Assembly: GCF_020700235.1 (NCBI RefSeq)
Contig: NZ_CP085307.1
Coordinates: 552,503 to 616,502 of the forward strand
Length of the DNA: 64,000 nt
DNA from: Haladaptatus pallidirubidus
Lineage (GTDB): Archaea; Halobacteriota; Halobacteria; Halobacteriales; Haladaptataceae
Direction: 5' to 3'
Position 1 is the stretch's first letter. Every line of letters begins with the position of its first letter. Made by a program: the position numbers and the translations under genes. The notes below the pieces were generated by a model. It was not told where the DNA came from, searched no databases, and saw only the letters and a program-made list of their open reading frames with translations. Positions 18,377-27,523 of this stretch are shown here, one piece after another.

Positions 18377-18564
18377 AGTAGGGTTGTGTGTACGATAAGT
18401 CGCTCCGTATTCCACCTCCATCGGCATTCGTGTTAAACATTCGGTGCCGCGATGGTTTCCAAGTCAGCTTTCTCGAAGTGGTTTCCATGTCCTCGATTCG
18501 AGTGTACCGCGAATCCGTTATAAACCCGTTTCGAGTACGGATTGGCATCTTTTCTTCCGTTCAT

Positions 18565-18927
18565 TCAAAACGCGCTGATGTGGTCGTCTTTCGGCTCCCA
18601 CACGTGACCCGTCATCCGTAGCGCTCTGAGTTCGGCAAGCGTCTCACCGACGGTTCGGCCTTGCTTTCCCATCGCCGCGGTCACGAGACCAAGCGGCACC
18701 CCGTCTTCGTACTCCTCGCCGAGTTCGAGAATGACGGCTTTGAGGTCGTTTTCCGCCGTTTCCTCGATCGACTCGTGGTCGGTACATTCCCATTCGATGT
18801 CATGGCCCGTGAGCGTCCGGTGGCGTCGGTAGAACGCGATCACCTCGTTGGGTGCCTCTGTTTTCTTTCGTTCCATACACTCAGAACAGTGTGCGACAAG
18901 CGACATTCGTTCCTGTTCGTTCATCAT
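18565..18927 (-). CDS. Conserved-looking small protein with MCM-like winged-helix tail
   Basis: A 120-aa protein that I cannot assign to a named family. The N-terminal part has CSECMERKK and later CTDHES, possible metal ligands. The C-terminal half, LKAVILELGEEYEDGVPLGL, then LAELRALRMTGHVWEPKDDH, reads like the small winged helix found at the end of archaeal MCM proteins. It starts 9 bases after the Rieske oxygenase stop and is clearly co-transcribed with it. It could be a small accessory or regulatory protein for that enzyme. Two adjacent ATG codons (18927, 18924) are both possible. Confidence 0.6.
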   Translation of the reverse strand: MMNEQERMSLVAHCSECMERKKTEAPNEVIAFYRRHRTLTGHDIEWECTDHESIEETAENDLKAVILELGEEYEDGVPLGLVTAAMGKQGRTVGETLAELRALRMTGHVWEPKDDHISAF

Positions 18928-18936
18928 TTGATTTGT

Positions 18937-20076
18937 TTAGGCGTTGTAGGCCTCTTGGGCCAGTCGGTGGAACTTGTGCAGCGTGTGCTCGTTCGGTCCG
19001 AGTTGTGCTTGGCCGAGCGCGCCCGATTTCAACCCCTCGTACTGTCGTTCGACCAGTTCGAAGTCCTCCTCTTGGAGCTGACGACTCGTTCGCACGAACT
19101 CCATCTCCTCATCGCTCATCGACGAGTTCCTGAAGAAGTAGTCAGCGATGAGTTGGAAGCGTCCTTCATCGATAGGATCAATGATGTACGTACCGTAGCC
19201 ATCCGCGGTTCCATACATGTTCACCGTAAAGTTCGGCCACAGGTAGTAGAATTTCGCCTCGTGCTCGTCGTGAATGCGGAGGTCATCATCTACTTCTTCG
19301 TCGTGCGTGTAGTGGAGTACCCAATGATAGTCGTTCACTTCAAGCTCGGAATCGTCGAGTTGGATTCCTTTGATCCAATCCTGGTGGTTGGCTTGACAGT
19401 GGTCGCATTCGGAGTAGTTCCCACCGAACGTTTTCCAGTTGCATTCTACTTCTGAGACAAATCGGGCGGCGTGTTCGTACTCGTCGAGCGGGAGCGCTTT
19501 GAGTTCTGTCGCCATCTTCCCAGCTTGTTCCGAAAGCGGCATCGGGTCGATCTCAAAGTTGAGGAATACCAGCGGCCCGATTCGATCGGTCGAAACCTCC
19601 ATGAGGCCGTTTTTCTCGGCATCCAGTTTCCGCACCTCATCGTCGTCCAGATCCGGGTTGAGGCTGGCCTCCTCGAAACTTTGCGGGGTCGTCGAGAGGT
19701 TGCCGTCGAGGTCGTACGTCCAAAGATGGTACGGGCACTGGATCCGACTCATGTTGCCGGGGTCGCTCATCGGCGTGTCGTCCACTATTTTCGACCCTCT
19801 ATGGGCACAGACGTTGTAAAACGCGCGAACGTCGTCCTTCTCGTCCCGAACGACAATAGTCTGCTTGTCACCGACCGTCCGAGTGAAAAAGTCTCCCGCT
19901 TCGGGAATGCAGTTGGCGTGGCCCGCATACACCCAGTAACGCGAGAACACCTTCTCCTTCTCCATCTCGAAGACGTTTGGACTGGTGAAGTATTCCGCCG
20001 GAAGGGCGTTCGTTTCGTCCGTAATGTCCGGGCTGACCGCTTCCACTTGATCAGTCCCATCATTCCATCGTGTCAT
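18937..20076 (-). CDS. Rieske non-heme iron oxygenase, probable glycine betaine monooxygenase
   Basis: A 379-aa ring-hydroxylase-type alpha subunit. The Rieske 2Fe-2S ligands are Cys90 and His92 (NVCAHRGSK) and Cys114 and His117 (QCPYHLW). The mononuclear iron motif is SECDHCQANHQDW, which fits E-x2-H-x4-H, in the second half. In bacteria GbcA-type members demethylate glycine betaine to dimethylglycine. The surrounding sarcosine and dimethylglycine flavoproteins and the BCCT carrier support that substrate. I chose the ATG at 20076; a TATA-like tract (tataaatatg read on the other strand) lies about 25-34 bases upstream. A longer frame to 20409 overlaps the divergent gene and is not real. No GbcB-like reductase is seen nearby, so the electron donor must be elsewhere. 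Confidence 0.85.
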   Translation of the reverse strand: MTRWNDGTDQVEAVSPDITDETNALPAEYFTSPNVFEMEKEKVFSRYWVYAGHANCIPEAGDFFTRTVGDKQTIVVRDEKDDVRAFYNVCAHRGSKIVDDTPMSDPGNMSRIQCPYHLWTYDLDGNLSTTPQSFEEASLNPDLDDDEVRKLDAEKNGLMEVSTDRIGPLVFLNFEIDPMPLSEQAGKMATELKALPLDEYEHAARFVSEVECNWKTFGGNYSECDHCQANHQDWIKGIQLDDSELEVNDYHWVLHYTHDEEVDDDLRIHDEHEAKFYYLWPNFTVNMYGTADGYGTYIIDPIDEGRFQLIADYFFRNSSMSDEEMEFVRTSRQLQEEDFELVERQYEGLKSGALGQAQLGPNEHTLHKFHRLAQEAYNA

Positions 20077-20245
20077 ATGACAACTCATCTCGTCCCGTGA
20101 GTATAAATATGAACCACAGATAGCTCCCCCGTTTAAGTGAATCGGAGGGGAAGTCGAACAGTTAACCTGGATAAGTTCGATAATTCGCTGGGTTTTACAG
20201 AGGGAAAAATATGAAGATGGTCGGTTCCGAACAACGGGGACGAGC
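20077..20245. promoter_or_regulatory. Divergent promoter region of the betaine island
   Basis: The 169 bases lie between the minus-strand Rieske gene and the plus-strand flavoprotein genes. A TATA-like tataaatatg at 20102-20111 fits the Rieske gene (leaderless). An aaaaatat tract near 20205 and ggggacg just before the ATG at 20246 fit the plus-strand gene. The region is the obvious target for the bat-type regulator. Confidence 0.5.
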
Positions 20246-21388
20246 ATGAGAGACAGTAACAACCGAAGGGACGTCATCGTGATCGGCGTCGGTGGAATGG
20301 GGAGCGCCGCAACGTACCATCTGGCGCGACGAGGACTCGACGTCCTCGGACTGGAGCGCTTCGATATTCCACACACACAGGGATCATCGCACGGTATTAC
20401 GCGTATCATCCGGCGTGCGTACTACGAACACCCGTCATACATCCCGCTCATCGAACGTGCGTACGAACTCTGGGACGAGTTGGCCGACCGGACGGGAAGA
20501 CCCGTCATTCATCGGACCGGCTCGATCGACGCCGCGCCCGAGGGGAACGTCGTCTTCGAAGGCTCGCTGCGCTCCTGTGAGGAACACGACATTCCTCACG
20601 AAATCCTCACCGGTGCGGAACTGACCGACCGGTTTCCCGGCTATCGCCTTCCCGAGGATTACAAGGCGCTGTACCAACCGGATGGCGGATTCGTCGTTCC
20701 GGAGGAGTCTATCATCGGTCACGTCGAAGCAGCACAGGAAGAAGGAGCGGATATCCGTGCCCGTCAGCGCGTTCTCGACTGGGAGGAAACATCCGGCGGC
20801 GGCGTTCGCGTCAAAACGTCAGAGGCGACGTACGAAGCCGAAAACCTCGTACTCGCCGCCGGCGCGTGGAACTACAAACACGCGGACGCACTCGATGGGC
20901 TTGCCGTCCCCGAGCGGCAAGTACTCGCGTGGTTCCAACCGGACGAACCGTCGGCGTTCGAACCCGACTCCTTACCGGTGTGGAACATCAGCGCACCGGA
21001 AGGGCGGTTTTATGGGCTTCCGATTTACGGCGTTCCCGGGTTCAAACTCGGAAAGTACCACCACCTCGACGAACAGGTCGACCCCGATGACTGGAACACG
21101 GAACCGGGGCCCGAAGACGAGCGGCTATTGCGAGATTTCACGGAGAAATACTTCCCGAAAGCGGCGGGACAGACCATGCGGTTGGCGACGTGTATGTTCA
21201 CCAACTCCCCGGACGAGCATTTCATCCTCGATACGCTCCCGGATCATCCACAGGTAGCGGTCGGTGCCGGTTTCTCCGGCCATGGATTCAAGTTCGCGAG
21301 CATCATTGGAGAAATTCTTGCCGACCTCGCCGTCGAGGGGGAAACGGACTACCCGATAGGGATGTTCGAGTTGGGACGGTTCGATTGA
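20246..21388 (+). CDS. Monomeric sarcosine oxidase / N-methyl amino acid oxidase
   Basis: A 380-aa flavoprotein of the MSOX/SolA family. The FAD-binding start is DVIVIGVGGMGSAATYHLARRG, followed by GSSHGITRIIRRAYYEHPSY, a family hallmark. Cys316 in LATCMFTNSPDEHFILD is the residue that carries covalent FAD in MSOX. The C-terminal GAGFSGHGFKFASIIGEILA is also typical. It oxidises the N-methyl group of sarcosine, giving glycine, formaldehyde and hydrogen peroxide. Placement next to the Rieske gene and the dimethylglycine-oxidase-like gene supports sarcosine as substrate. N-methyltryptophan or other N-methyl amino acids are alternatives. Confidence 0.9.
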   Translation: MRDSNNRRDVIVIGVGGMGSAATYHLARRGLDVLGLERFDIPHTQGSSHGITRIIRRAYYEHPSYIPLIERAYELWDELADRTGRPVIHRTGSIDAAPEGNVVFEGSLRSCEEHDIPHEILTGAELTDRFPGYRLPEDYKALYQPDGGFVVPEESIIGHVEAAQEEGADIRARQRVLDWEETSGGGVRVKTSEATYEAENLVLAAGAWNYKHADALDGLAVPERQVLAWFQPDEPSAFEPDSLPVWNISAPEGRFYGLPIYGVPGFKLGKYHHLDEQVDPDDWNTEPGPEDERLLRDFTEKYFPKAAGQTMRLATCMFTNSPDEHFILDTLPDHPQVAVGAGFSGHGFKFASIIGEILADLAVEGETDYPIGMFELGRFD

Positions 21389-21490
21389 CCATTCGGTTCT
21401 TGTCGCCTCTCGGTGGGGCATCTAATTTCAATACCTGTCTTATCTCACATTGACCCTTTTCACTTGTTACCGTCGATGTAAATGTGACAA

Positions 21491-24001
21491 ATGAGTGCAA
21501 ATGGCATACTTCCCGACGAAGCCGGGACACTCGTCGTGGGGGCCGGCTGTGTCGGTTGTAGTGCGGCGTACCACTTGAGCGAACTCGGTCGTGAGGACAT
21601 CGTCGTCGTCGACCAAGGGCCATTGTTCGAAACGGGTGGTTCGACATCACACGCACCCGGATTGGTGTTTCAGACCGCCAGCGACAAGTTGATGTCCAAG
21701 ATGGCTCAGTACACGCGGGAACTATACGACAACCTCGGTGGCTTTCGAAAGTGTGGCGGTATCGAAGTCGCCCACACCGAAGAGAGGTGGAACTTCCTCA
21801 AACGGAAGCGCGAGTGGTCTCGCTCCTTCGGCGTCGAGGACGGGGAACTGCAGTCGCCGTCGGCGGTCAAGGAGCGCATTCCGCAGATAAACGCGGACGC
21901 CATCCACGGCGGGTTCTACGTCCCGTCCGACGGGAAGGCGCATGCTGTCGATGCCTCAGAGGCGATGGCGAACCTAGCACGGGACAGAGGAGCCGAGTTC
22001 TACGGCAATACGCAGGTCGTCGATCTCGAAACCGACGATGGTGAAATTGATGCCGTCATCACCGAACACGGCCGTATCGAGGCTGACGAGGTACTCCTCG
22101 CGACGAACATCTGGGGACCGCTGTTCGGCGAAATGGTCGATGTCGACGTCCCACTCAAACCCTGTGCGCACCAGTATCTTGTCTCGGATACCATCGACGA
22201 ACTGGTCGGTGCCGAGCGCGAACTCGAACAACCGATCCTCCGCCATCAGGATCGTTCGCTTTACTTCCGACAGCACGGCGATGCCTATGGGGTCGGTTCG
22301 TATAACCACGAACCACTACTCGTCGAATCCGAGGACATCTACGGGCCGGAACAGCTAGACGACCTCGGATTGGAATACCCGTCGCTTCGGGAGTTCACGG
22401 CCGAACATTTCGTCGAGAACACGCATCCCGACCACGAACAAACGGCGTTCGACGCCGCGAGCGACCTGATTCCGGCGTTCGAGGAGTGCGACTGGAAAAC
22501 CGAAATGAACGGGATGTTCTGTTTCACCACCGACGGGATGCCGATTCTAGGCGAAACCAAGGATATTGATGGACTATGGTGGGCACTTGCCGTTTGGGTA
22601 ACACAATCGGGCGGCGTCGGGAACGTCATCGCCGAGTGGATGGAAAACGGGACGCCGCGACTCGACGGTGAACTGGTAGACGTGACCAGCGCTTCCATCG
22701 ACCGGTTTCAAGAATATCACGGATCCGACGGATTCGTTCACGATCGGGCAGCACAGCAGTACCGCGAGGTCTACCAACTCACCCATCCCCGCAATCAGCC
22801 GGAAAAGCAACGCGGGTTGCGTCGGAGTCCGTACTATCCGCGCCAGCGGGAACTCAATGCGGAGTTCTACGAGAGCGACGGGTGGGAGTCACCACAGTGG
22901 TACGAAGCGAACGAAGCGCTATGCTCCGAATACGACGTTCTCGACCGGCCAGATTGGCTGGGACGTAATTGGTCGAAAGCGCACGGTGCGGAGCACCAAG
23001 CGGTTCGTGACCGAGTTGGTTTGTACGACCTCACCTCCTTTACCGCGATCGAGGTGTCCGGTTCGGGTTCGGAGCGGTTCCTGCAGGGACTCCTCTCGAA
23101 CGACATCGGCGTTTCTCCCGGACGGGTTCGCTATACGACGATGCTCAACGAGGATGGCGGCATTCTCGCCGATCTGACCGTCTCGCGTCTCGGCGAGGAT
23201 CGATTCCTGATACTGACCGGCGGCGGCAGTTCGGGAACGACGCAGGAGCGCTGGATTCGCGACCACGCCCCCGATAACGGGTCAGTCAAGGTTATCGACC
23301 GAACCTCCGCCCGGTGCGGCCTCGGTGTCTGGGGCCCCAACGCGCGAAAAACCCTCGCAGGATTGGTTGAGGCGGATATCTCGCACGACGCGTTCCCATT
23401 CTTTTCCTGTCAGGAGACGTACGTCGGGGGCGTCCCCGTGACGATGCTCCGTGTCTCGTTCGTCGGCGAACTCGGCTGGGAACTATACGCTCCGATGGAG
23501 TACGGCGCGCAACTCTGGGACGCAGTCTGGGATGCGGGAGAGGAATACGGCGTCCTCGCAATGGGCGATGCGACGCTCAACTCGATGAGCATGGAGAAAG
23601 GGTTCCGACTGTGGGGAACGGACATCTCGCCAGAGTACAACCCCTACGAGGCGAACCTTTCGTTCGCCGTGGATATGGAGACGGACTTCGTCGGGAAGGA
23701 AGCGCTGGCGGAGGCGAAAGAGGAGGGAATCAAGCGAAAACTCGTTCCTGTAACCCTCGACGAACCGGGTACGGTCGTCGATACCGGCCACCCTATCATC
23801 GACGGCGACGAGGTGGTAGGATATACGACACGCGCCGACTACGGGTACACTATCGACGCTGGAATCGCCTACGCCTATCTACCGACGGCCTACACGGACG
23901 CCGGTCAATCGGTCGATGTGGAGTACGAAGGAGAGCGCTTCCACGCGACAGTACAAAATGAACCGCTATTCGACCCCGACCGGGAGAAGATACTGCGTTG
24001 A
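21491..24001 (+). CDS. Dimethylglycine oxidase/dehydrogenase-like flavoprotein with GcvT domain
   Basis: An 836-aa two-part enzyme. The N-terminal DAO-type FAD domain starts GTLVVGAGCVGCSAAYHLSE and contains GSTSHAPGLVF, where His54 matches the covalent-FAD histidine of the family. The C-terminal half is a folate-binding GcvT aminomethyltransferase fold (GLYDLTSFTAIEVSGSGSER, LSNDIGVSPGRVRYTTMLNE, GELGWELYAP, then the barrel end FVGKEALAEAKEEGI). Length equals that of Arthrobacter dimethylglycine oxidase. It would demethylate dimethylglycine to sarcosine and load the one-carbon unit on tetrahydrofolate. It lies 102 bases after the sarcosine oxidase, on the same strand. Sarcosine dehydrogenase is the main alternative. 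Confidence 0.9.
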   Translation: MSANGILPDEAGTLVVGAGCVGCSAAYHLSELGREDIVVVDQGPLFETGGSTSHAPGLVFQTASDKLMSKMAQYTRELYDNLGGFRKCGGIEVAHTEERWNFLKRKREWSRSFGVEDGELQSPSAVKERIPQINADAIHGGFYVPSDGKAHAVDASEAMANLARDRGAEFYGNTQVVDLETDDGEIDAVITEHGRIEADEVLLATNIWGPLFGEMVDVDVPLKPCAHQYLVSDTIDELVGAERELEQPILRHQDRSLYFRQHGDAYGVGSYNHEPLLVESEDIYGPEQLDDLGLEYPSLREFTAEHFVENTHPDHEQTAFDAASDLIPAFEECDWKTEMNGMFCFTTDGMPILGETKDIDGLWWALAVWVTQSGGVGNVIAEWMENGTPRLDGELVDVTSASIDRFQEYHGSDGFVHDRAAQQYREVYQLTHPRNQPEKQRGLRRSPYYPRQRELNAEFYESDGWESPQWYEANEALCSEYDVLDRPDWLGRNWSKAHGAEHQAVRDRVGLYDLTSFTAIEVSGSGSERFLQGLLSNDIGVSPGRVRYTTMLNEDGGILADLTVSRLGEDRFLILTGGGSSGTTQERWIRDHAPDNGSVKVIDRTSARCGLGVWGPNARKTLAGLVEADISHDAFPFFSCQETYVGGVPVTMLRVSFVGELGWELYAPMEYGAQLWDAVWDAGEEYGVLAMGDATLNSMSMEKGFRLWGTDISPEYNPYEANLSFAVDMETDFVGKEALAEAKEEGIKRKLVPVTLDEPGTVVDTGHPIIDGDEVVGYTTRADYGYTIDAGIAYAYLPTAYTDAGQSVDVEYEGERFHATVQNEPLFDPDREKILR

Positions 24002-24080
24002 TTCGGGGAGTAGAATTACGGTATTGCACCGTTTGGATCGCATCCACGTCGAACCGTTTCCATCATAGTAGTGGACGACA

Positions 24081-25331
24081 ATGGAGACACAAATGACCGA
24101 CAACACGTCGAAACGACTCTCCTTTTCGGACATCGAACAGGCCATCGAACGACTTGACGACCCCGAAGTGGTGAAACGAACGCCCGTCGAACGGAGTACG
24201 TCCCTCGACGACCGAACCGGCGGCGAGGTACACCTCAAGATGGAGCATCTCCAGTGGACGGGGTCGTTCAAAACGCGCGGCGCGTACAACAAAATAGAAC
24301 GCGACGTGGTGGGAACGGACACCGACCGCGTCGTCGCGGCGAGCGCCGGTAATCACGCGCAGGGGGTGGCGCTCGCGGCGACCAAACTCAACATCGATTC
24401 CACCATCGTCATGCCCAAAACCGCTCCGCAGACGAAGATCGACGCGACAAGGGGCTACGGTGGCGAGGTAGAACTCGTCGGACAGGACTTTCGTGAGGCG
24501 ATGAACCATGCACAAAGCCTCGCGGAGGAGGGTTCCGCAGAACTCATTCACGCGTACGACGACCCGGCAATCATCGCTGGACAGGGAACGCTCGGCGTCG
24601 AAATGTACGAAGATCTCCCAAGTGTCGATACCGTCGTGGTTCCCATTGGCGGCGGCGGCCTCATCTCCGGTATTGCGATGGCCTTCGCCGAACTGTCCCC
24701 CGAGACGCGAATCGTGGGCGTGCAGGCGACGGGTGCGGCGACCGTTCCCGACAGTTTGGACAAGGGGATTCCGAAGACACTCGACTCCGTGGACACCATT
24801 GCGGACGGCATCGCAACGGGCGGTATCTCCGAGTTGACGCTCTCGATAATCGAAAACCACGTCGACGAAATCGTCACTGTGACGGACAGCGAAATCGCAC
24901 GGGCGGTTCTCTTCCTGCTCGAACGGTCGAAGCAGGTGGTCGAGGGTGCTGGTGCGGCTTCAGTCGCAGCCATCATGGGCGAAGCCCTCGACGTCGAAGG
25001 GAAAACGGTGATGCCGTTGCTCTGCGGTGGAAATCTCGATATGACTATGCTCCAAACCGTGCTGGTACACGCACTGACCAACCGCGAGCAACTCCTCCGA
25101 CTTCGAGTTCGTATCCACGACCAACCTGGAAAGATGCAGGAGGTGTCCGGCATTATCGCGAATCACGGGGCGAACATCCGAAACGTCCGACACGACCGTT
25201 CGGCACCCGAACTGGACGTCGGCGAGGCCTACCTCGTCTTCCAGGTGGAGACGAGCGGTGCCGGGCAAGCGCGGAATATCATCCGCTCGATACGTAGTCG
25301 TTCTTACGAGGTCATTCACGTCAACGCCTGA
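24081..25331 (+). CDS. ilvA: Threonine/serine ammonia-lyase with ACT domain
   Basis: A 416-aa fold-type II PLP enzyme. Lys64 in WTGSFKTRGAYNK binds PLP, and ASAGNHAQGVALAA and VVPIGGGGLISGIAMAF are the substrate and phosphate-binding loops. The last 80 residues (LRLRVRIHDQPGKMQEVSGI onward) are an ACT domain. It deaminates threonine to 2-oxobutyrate, or serine to pyruvate. Lying after two methylglycine-oxidising enzymes, it may finish betaine breakdown by converting glycine-derived serine to pyruvate, rather than making isoleucine. The start ATG at 24081 has a second Met four codons on. Confidence 0.9.
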   Translation: METQMTDNTSKRLSFSDIEQAIERLDDPEVVKRTPVERSTSLDDRTGGEVHLKMEHLQWTGSFKTRGAYNKIERDVVGTDTDRVVAASAGNHAQGVALAATKLNIDSTIVMPKTAPQTKIDATRGYGGEVELVGQDFREAMNHAQSLAEEGSAELIHAYDDPAIIAGQGTLGVEMYEDLPSVDTVVVPIGGGGLISGIAMAFAELSPETRIVGVQATGAATVPDSLDKGIPKTLDSVDTIADGIATGGISELTLSIIENHVDEIVTVTDSEIARAVLFLLERSKQVVEGAGAASVAAIMGEALDVEGKTVMPLLCGGNLDMTMLQTVLVHALTNREQLLRLRVRIHDQPGKMQEVSGIIANHGANIRNVRHDRSAPELDVGEAYLVFQVETSGAGQARNIIRSIRSRSYEVIHVNA

Positions 25332-25744
25332 TGCGTTTGGCCCACTCGACTCCAGCGTATCGATATCACGGATATTCCTTTTTGAACAAAATGATACGAT
25401 GGTTATCATAAATTAAATGAGTGTTAAATTTTCGTCTGTCCGTTATATAGACCGCAGCATAGAAACACGAACTATTATTATCGAATCTCAAGACAAAGGC
25501 ATGTGGCATTGTGACATGGTGTCTCAGGACACGAGATTCGCTGACAAATTCGAACTCACATCAACACCCAATCGCATCGGGACACCAGTCACTAACGAGA
25601 CAATGAATTTTCGGGGGAAGCACCGTCGATTTCAAGAGACGCGTAACCGGACGTCGAAAACACCGACGTTAGCCCCTCGAACGGACGGCAACACAACGCG
25701 GAGTGCTGTGAATACACACCAGCAGGGGATCGCATGAGCGAAAC
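25332..25744. other. Intergenic region upstream of the BCCT carrier
   Basis: The 413 bases contain a short AT-rich stretch (25381-25430) that could hold a promoter. A 106-codon frame from 25417 has basic, low-quality composition unlike haloarchaeal proteins, so I do not call it a gene. Confidence 0.4.
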
Positions 25745-27472
25745 ATGAGCCAAGAACAAGGAATCGTACGCGAGTTCGTAGACGAGATAGATCCGCTTGT
25801 GTTCGGATTCGGCATTTTGACCGCGATAACGTTCCTCGGATACGTGTTACTCGTGGGGCCGGACAAAGCAGGAAATACCATGGAAGCAATCAACAACTGG
25901 TTGTGGACCAACTTCTCGTGGTTCTACCTCTGGGCGATGTTGATATTCGTCGGCTTCACGACGTTTCTCATCTTCGGACCGTGGGGGAAAATAAAACTCG
26001 GTCCGCCCGACGCGGAACCAAAACATAGTTTTTTTGCCTATTTTGCGATGTTTTTCTCCGCCGGAATCGCCGCTGGAATCGTGTTTTGGGGCCCCGCCGA
26101 AGCCATTTTCCACTATGGTAGCGGAACCCCCCTCGCAGGTGCGGATGCCCCCGCGAAACAACGCATGTTAGGGTCGCTTCAGTACACGTTCTTCCATTGG
26201 GGCATCTCGGCGTGGGCTGCCTACCTCATCGTTGGAGTTCCCATCGGATACTTCGCACACAAGAAGGGCGCACCGTTCAAGTTCTCGACCATCATTGCGC
26301 CGCTCGTTGGCGTTGAGAATATCGACGGCAGCTACTTCGCGCGAGTCGTCGACCTCATCGCGGTATTTGGGACGATGGGCGGCATTGCAACGTCGCTTGG
26401 ATTCATCGGTCAGCAGCTATTGATGGGGATGGACTATCAGTTTGGGTCCGTCCGAACGCCCTCAGCCTCGGCGTCGGCGCTCCCGCTTGACGTATTCGGG
26501 ATTCAGCTGGGCGACATCGGCATCATCCTCGTCATTATCGGCGTGACCACGGTATTCACGCTCTCCGTCATCAGCGGCGTCGAGAAGGGTATCAAGCGGC
26601 TCTCGCAACTGAACGTCATCGTGTTCATCCTGTTGGGCGTGTTGGTCTTCTTCATCGGCGTCTACAACGGGATGGCTTCGTTCGTGCTCAATCTGGGAAC
26701 GCAGGCCATCGGCCAGTACTTCGACCAGTTTATCAAGATGAGCCTGTTCACCGGCGCGGCGACGGATTCGTCGTTCATCGGGAGTTGGACCATCTTCTAC
26801 TGGGCGTGGTGGTTTTCATGGGCACCCTTCTCGGGTATCTTCCTCGCGAAGATTTCGTACGGTCGAACCATCCGCGAAGTGACGTTCGTCGGCGTCGTCG
26901 CGACGACGCTAGCGACGATCCCGTGGTTCCTCGTCATCGGTGGGATGTCAATGCGGATGCAGCAACTCGGCAACGCAGACATCCTCGCAGTTCTCTCAAA
27001 CTACGGCGGAAACGAGGCAGTCTCCGGGTATCCGCTGTTCGGAGCGCTCCCGGCGGGTGCCCTGTTATCGGGGCTGTTCTTCCTGCTTGTCATCACCTTC
27101 TTCGTAACGTCGGCCGACTCCTCGACGCTCGGCATCGCAATGCTGACCACCGGTGGGAAGGAAAGCCCCTCGGAGCTCAATCGACTCATCTGGGGTATAC
27201 TTCAGGGACTGGTCGCTGCCGTCCTCATCGTCATCGGCGGAACCAACGCACTTCAACAGGCTGCCATCATCACCGGCGGACCGGTCGCCCTCGTCGGACT
27301 CATCGGCGTGTACGGCATGGTAAAGGAGTTCAGCAGTTTCAAAGGCCGCGTCCTCGTTCAGGAGGGTGCATCCATCCGGGACGACGATATGCTGATCGGG
27401 GGTGGTAGCAGTAGCGGCGGGCCGGGCAGAGCAACTTCCGCCCATCCGGCCGACGGCGATGAGGACGACTGA
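25745..27472 (+). CDS. BCCT-family betaine/carnitine/choline transporter
   Basis: A 575-aa membrane protein with about twelve hydrophobic segments. The BCCT signature is present: GSWTIFYWAWWFSWAPFSGI, then FLAKISYGRTIREV. Earlier, FFSAGIAAGIVFWGPAEAIF and the long amphipathic region VISGVEKGIKRLSQLNVIVF fit the family. A Gly/Ser-rich then acidic tail ends it. BCCT carriers take up glycine betaine or related quaternary amines with sodium or protons. The carrier is the last intact gene of the island and supplies the likely substrate of the Rieske enzyme. It could also serve osmoprotection. Confidence 0.93.
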   Translation: MSQEQGIVREFVDEIDPLVFGFGILTAITFLGYVLLVGPDKAGNTMEAINNWLWTNFSWFYLWAMLIFVGFTTFLIFGPWGKIKLGPPDAEPKHSFFAYFAMFFSAGIAAGIVFWGPAEAIFHYGSGTPLAGADAPAKQRMLGSLQYTFFHWGISAWAAYLIVGVPIGYFAHKKGAPFKFSTIIAPLVGVENIDGSYFARVVDLIAVFGTMGGIATSLGFIGQQLLMGMDYQFGSVRTPSASASALPLDVFGIQLGDIGIILVIIGVTTVFTLSVISGVEKGIKRLSQLNVIVFILLGVLVFFIGVYNGMASFVLNLGTQAIGQYFDQFIKMSLFTGAATDSSFIGSWTIFYWAWWFSWAPFSGIFLAKISYGRTIREVTFVGVVATTLATIPWFLVIGGMSMRMQQLGNADILAVLSNYGGNEAVSGYPLFGALPAGALLSGLFFLLVITFFVTSADSSTLGIAMLTTGGKESPSELNRLIWGILQGLVAAVLIVIGGTNALQQAAIITGGPVALVGLIGVYGMVKEFSSFKGRVLVQEGASIRDDDMLIGGGSSSGGPGRATSAHPADGDEDD

Positions 27473-27523
27473 TGTTCCCGACGGCTCGGTTTGACGAACC
27501 TTCTTTTTTCGTCCGGTTTTCTC

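Noticed and set aside
20076..20409. Extension of the Rieske oxygenase by 111 residues upstream
   Set aside because: The extension overlaps the divergent flavoprotein gene, is basic and non-family, and would skip the TATA-fitted ATG at 20076.
25417..25737. A 106-codon ORF before the BCCT carrier
   Set aside because: Basic, Arg/Thr-rich composition and no family signal; it is unlike haloarchaeal proteins and lies in a promoter region.
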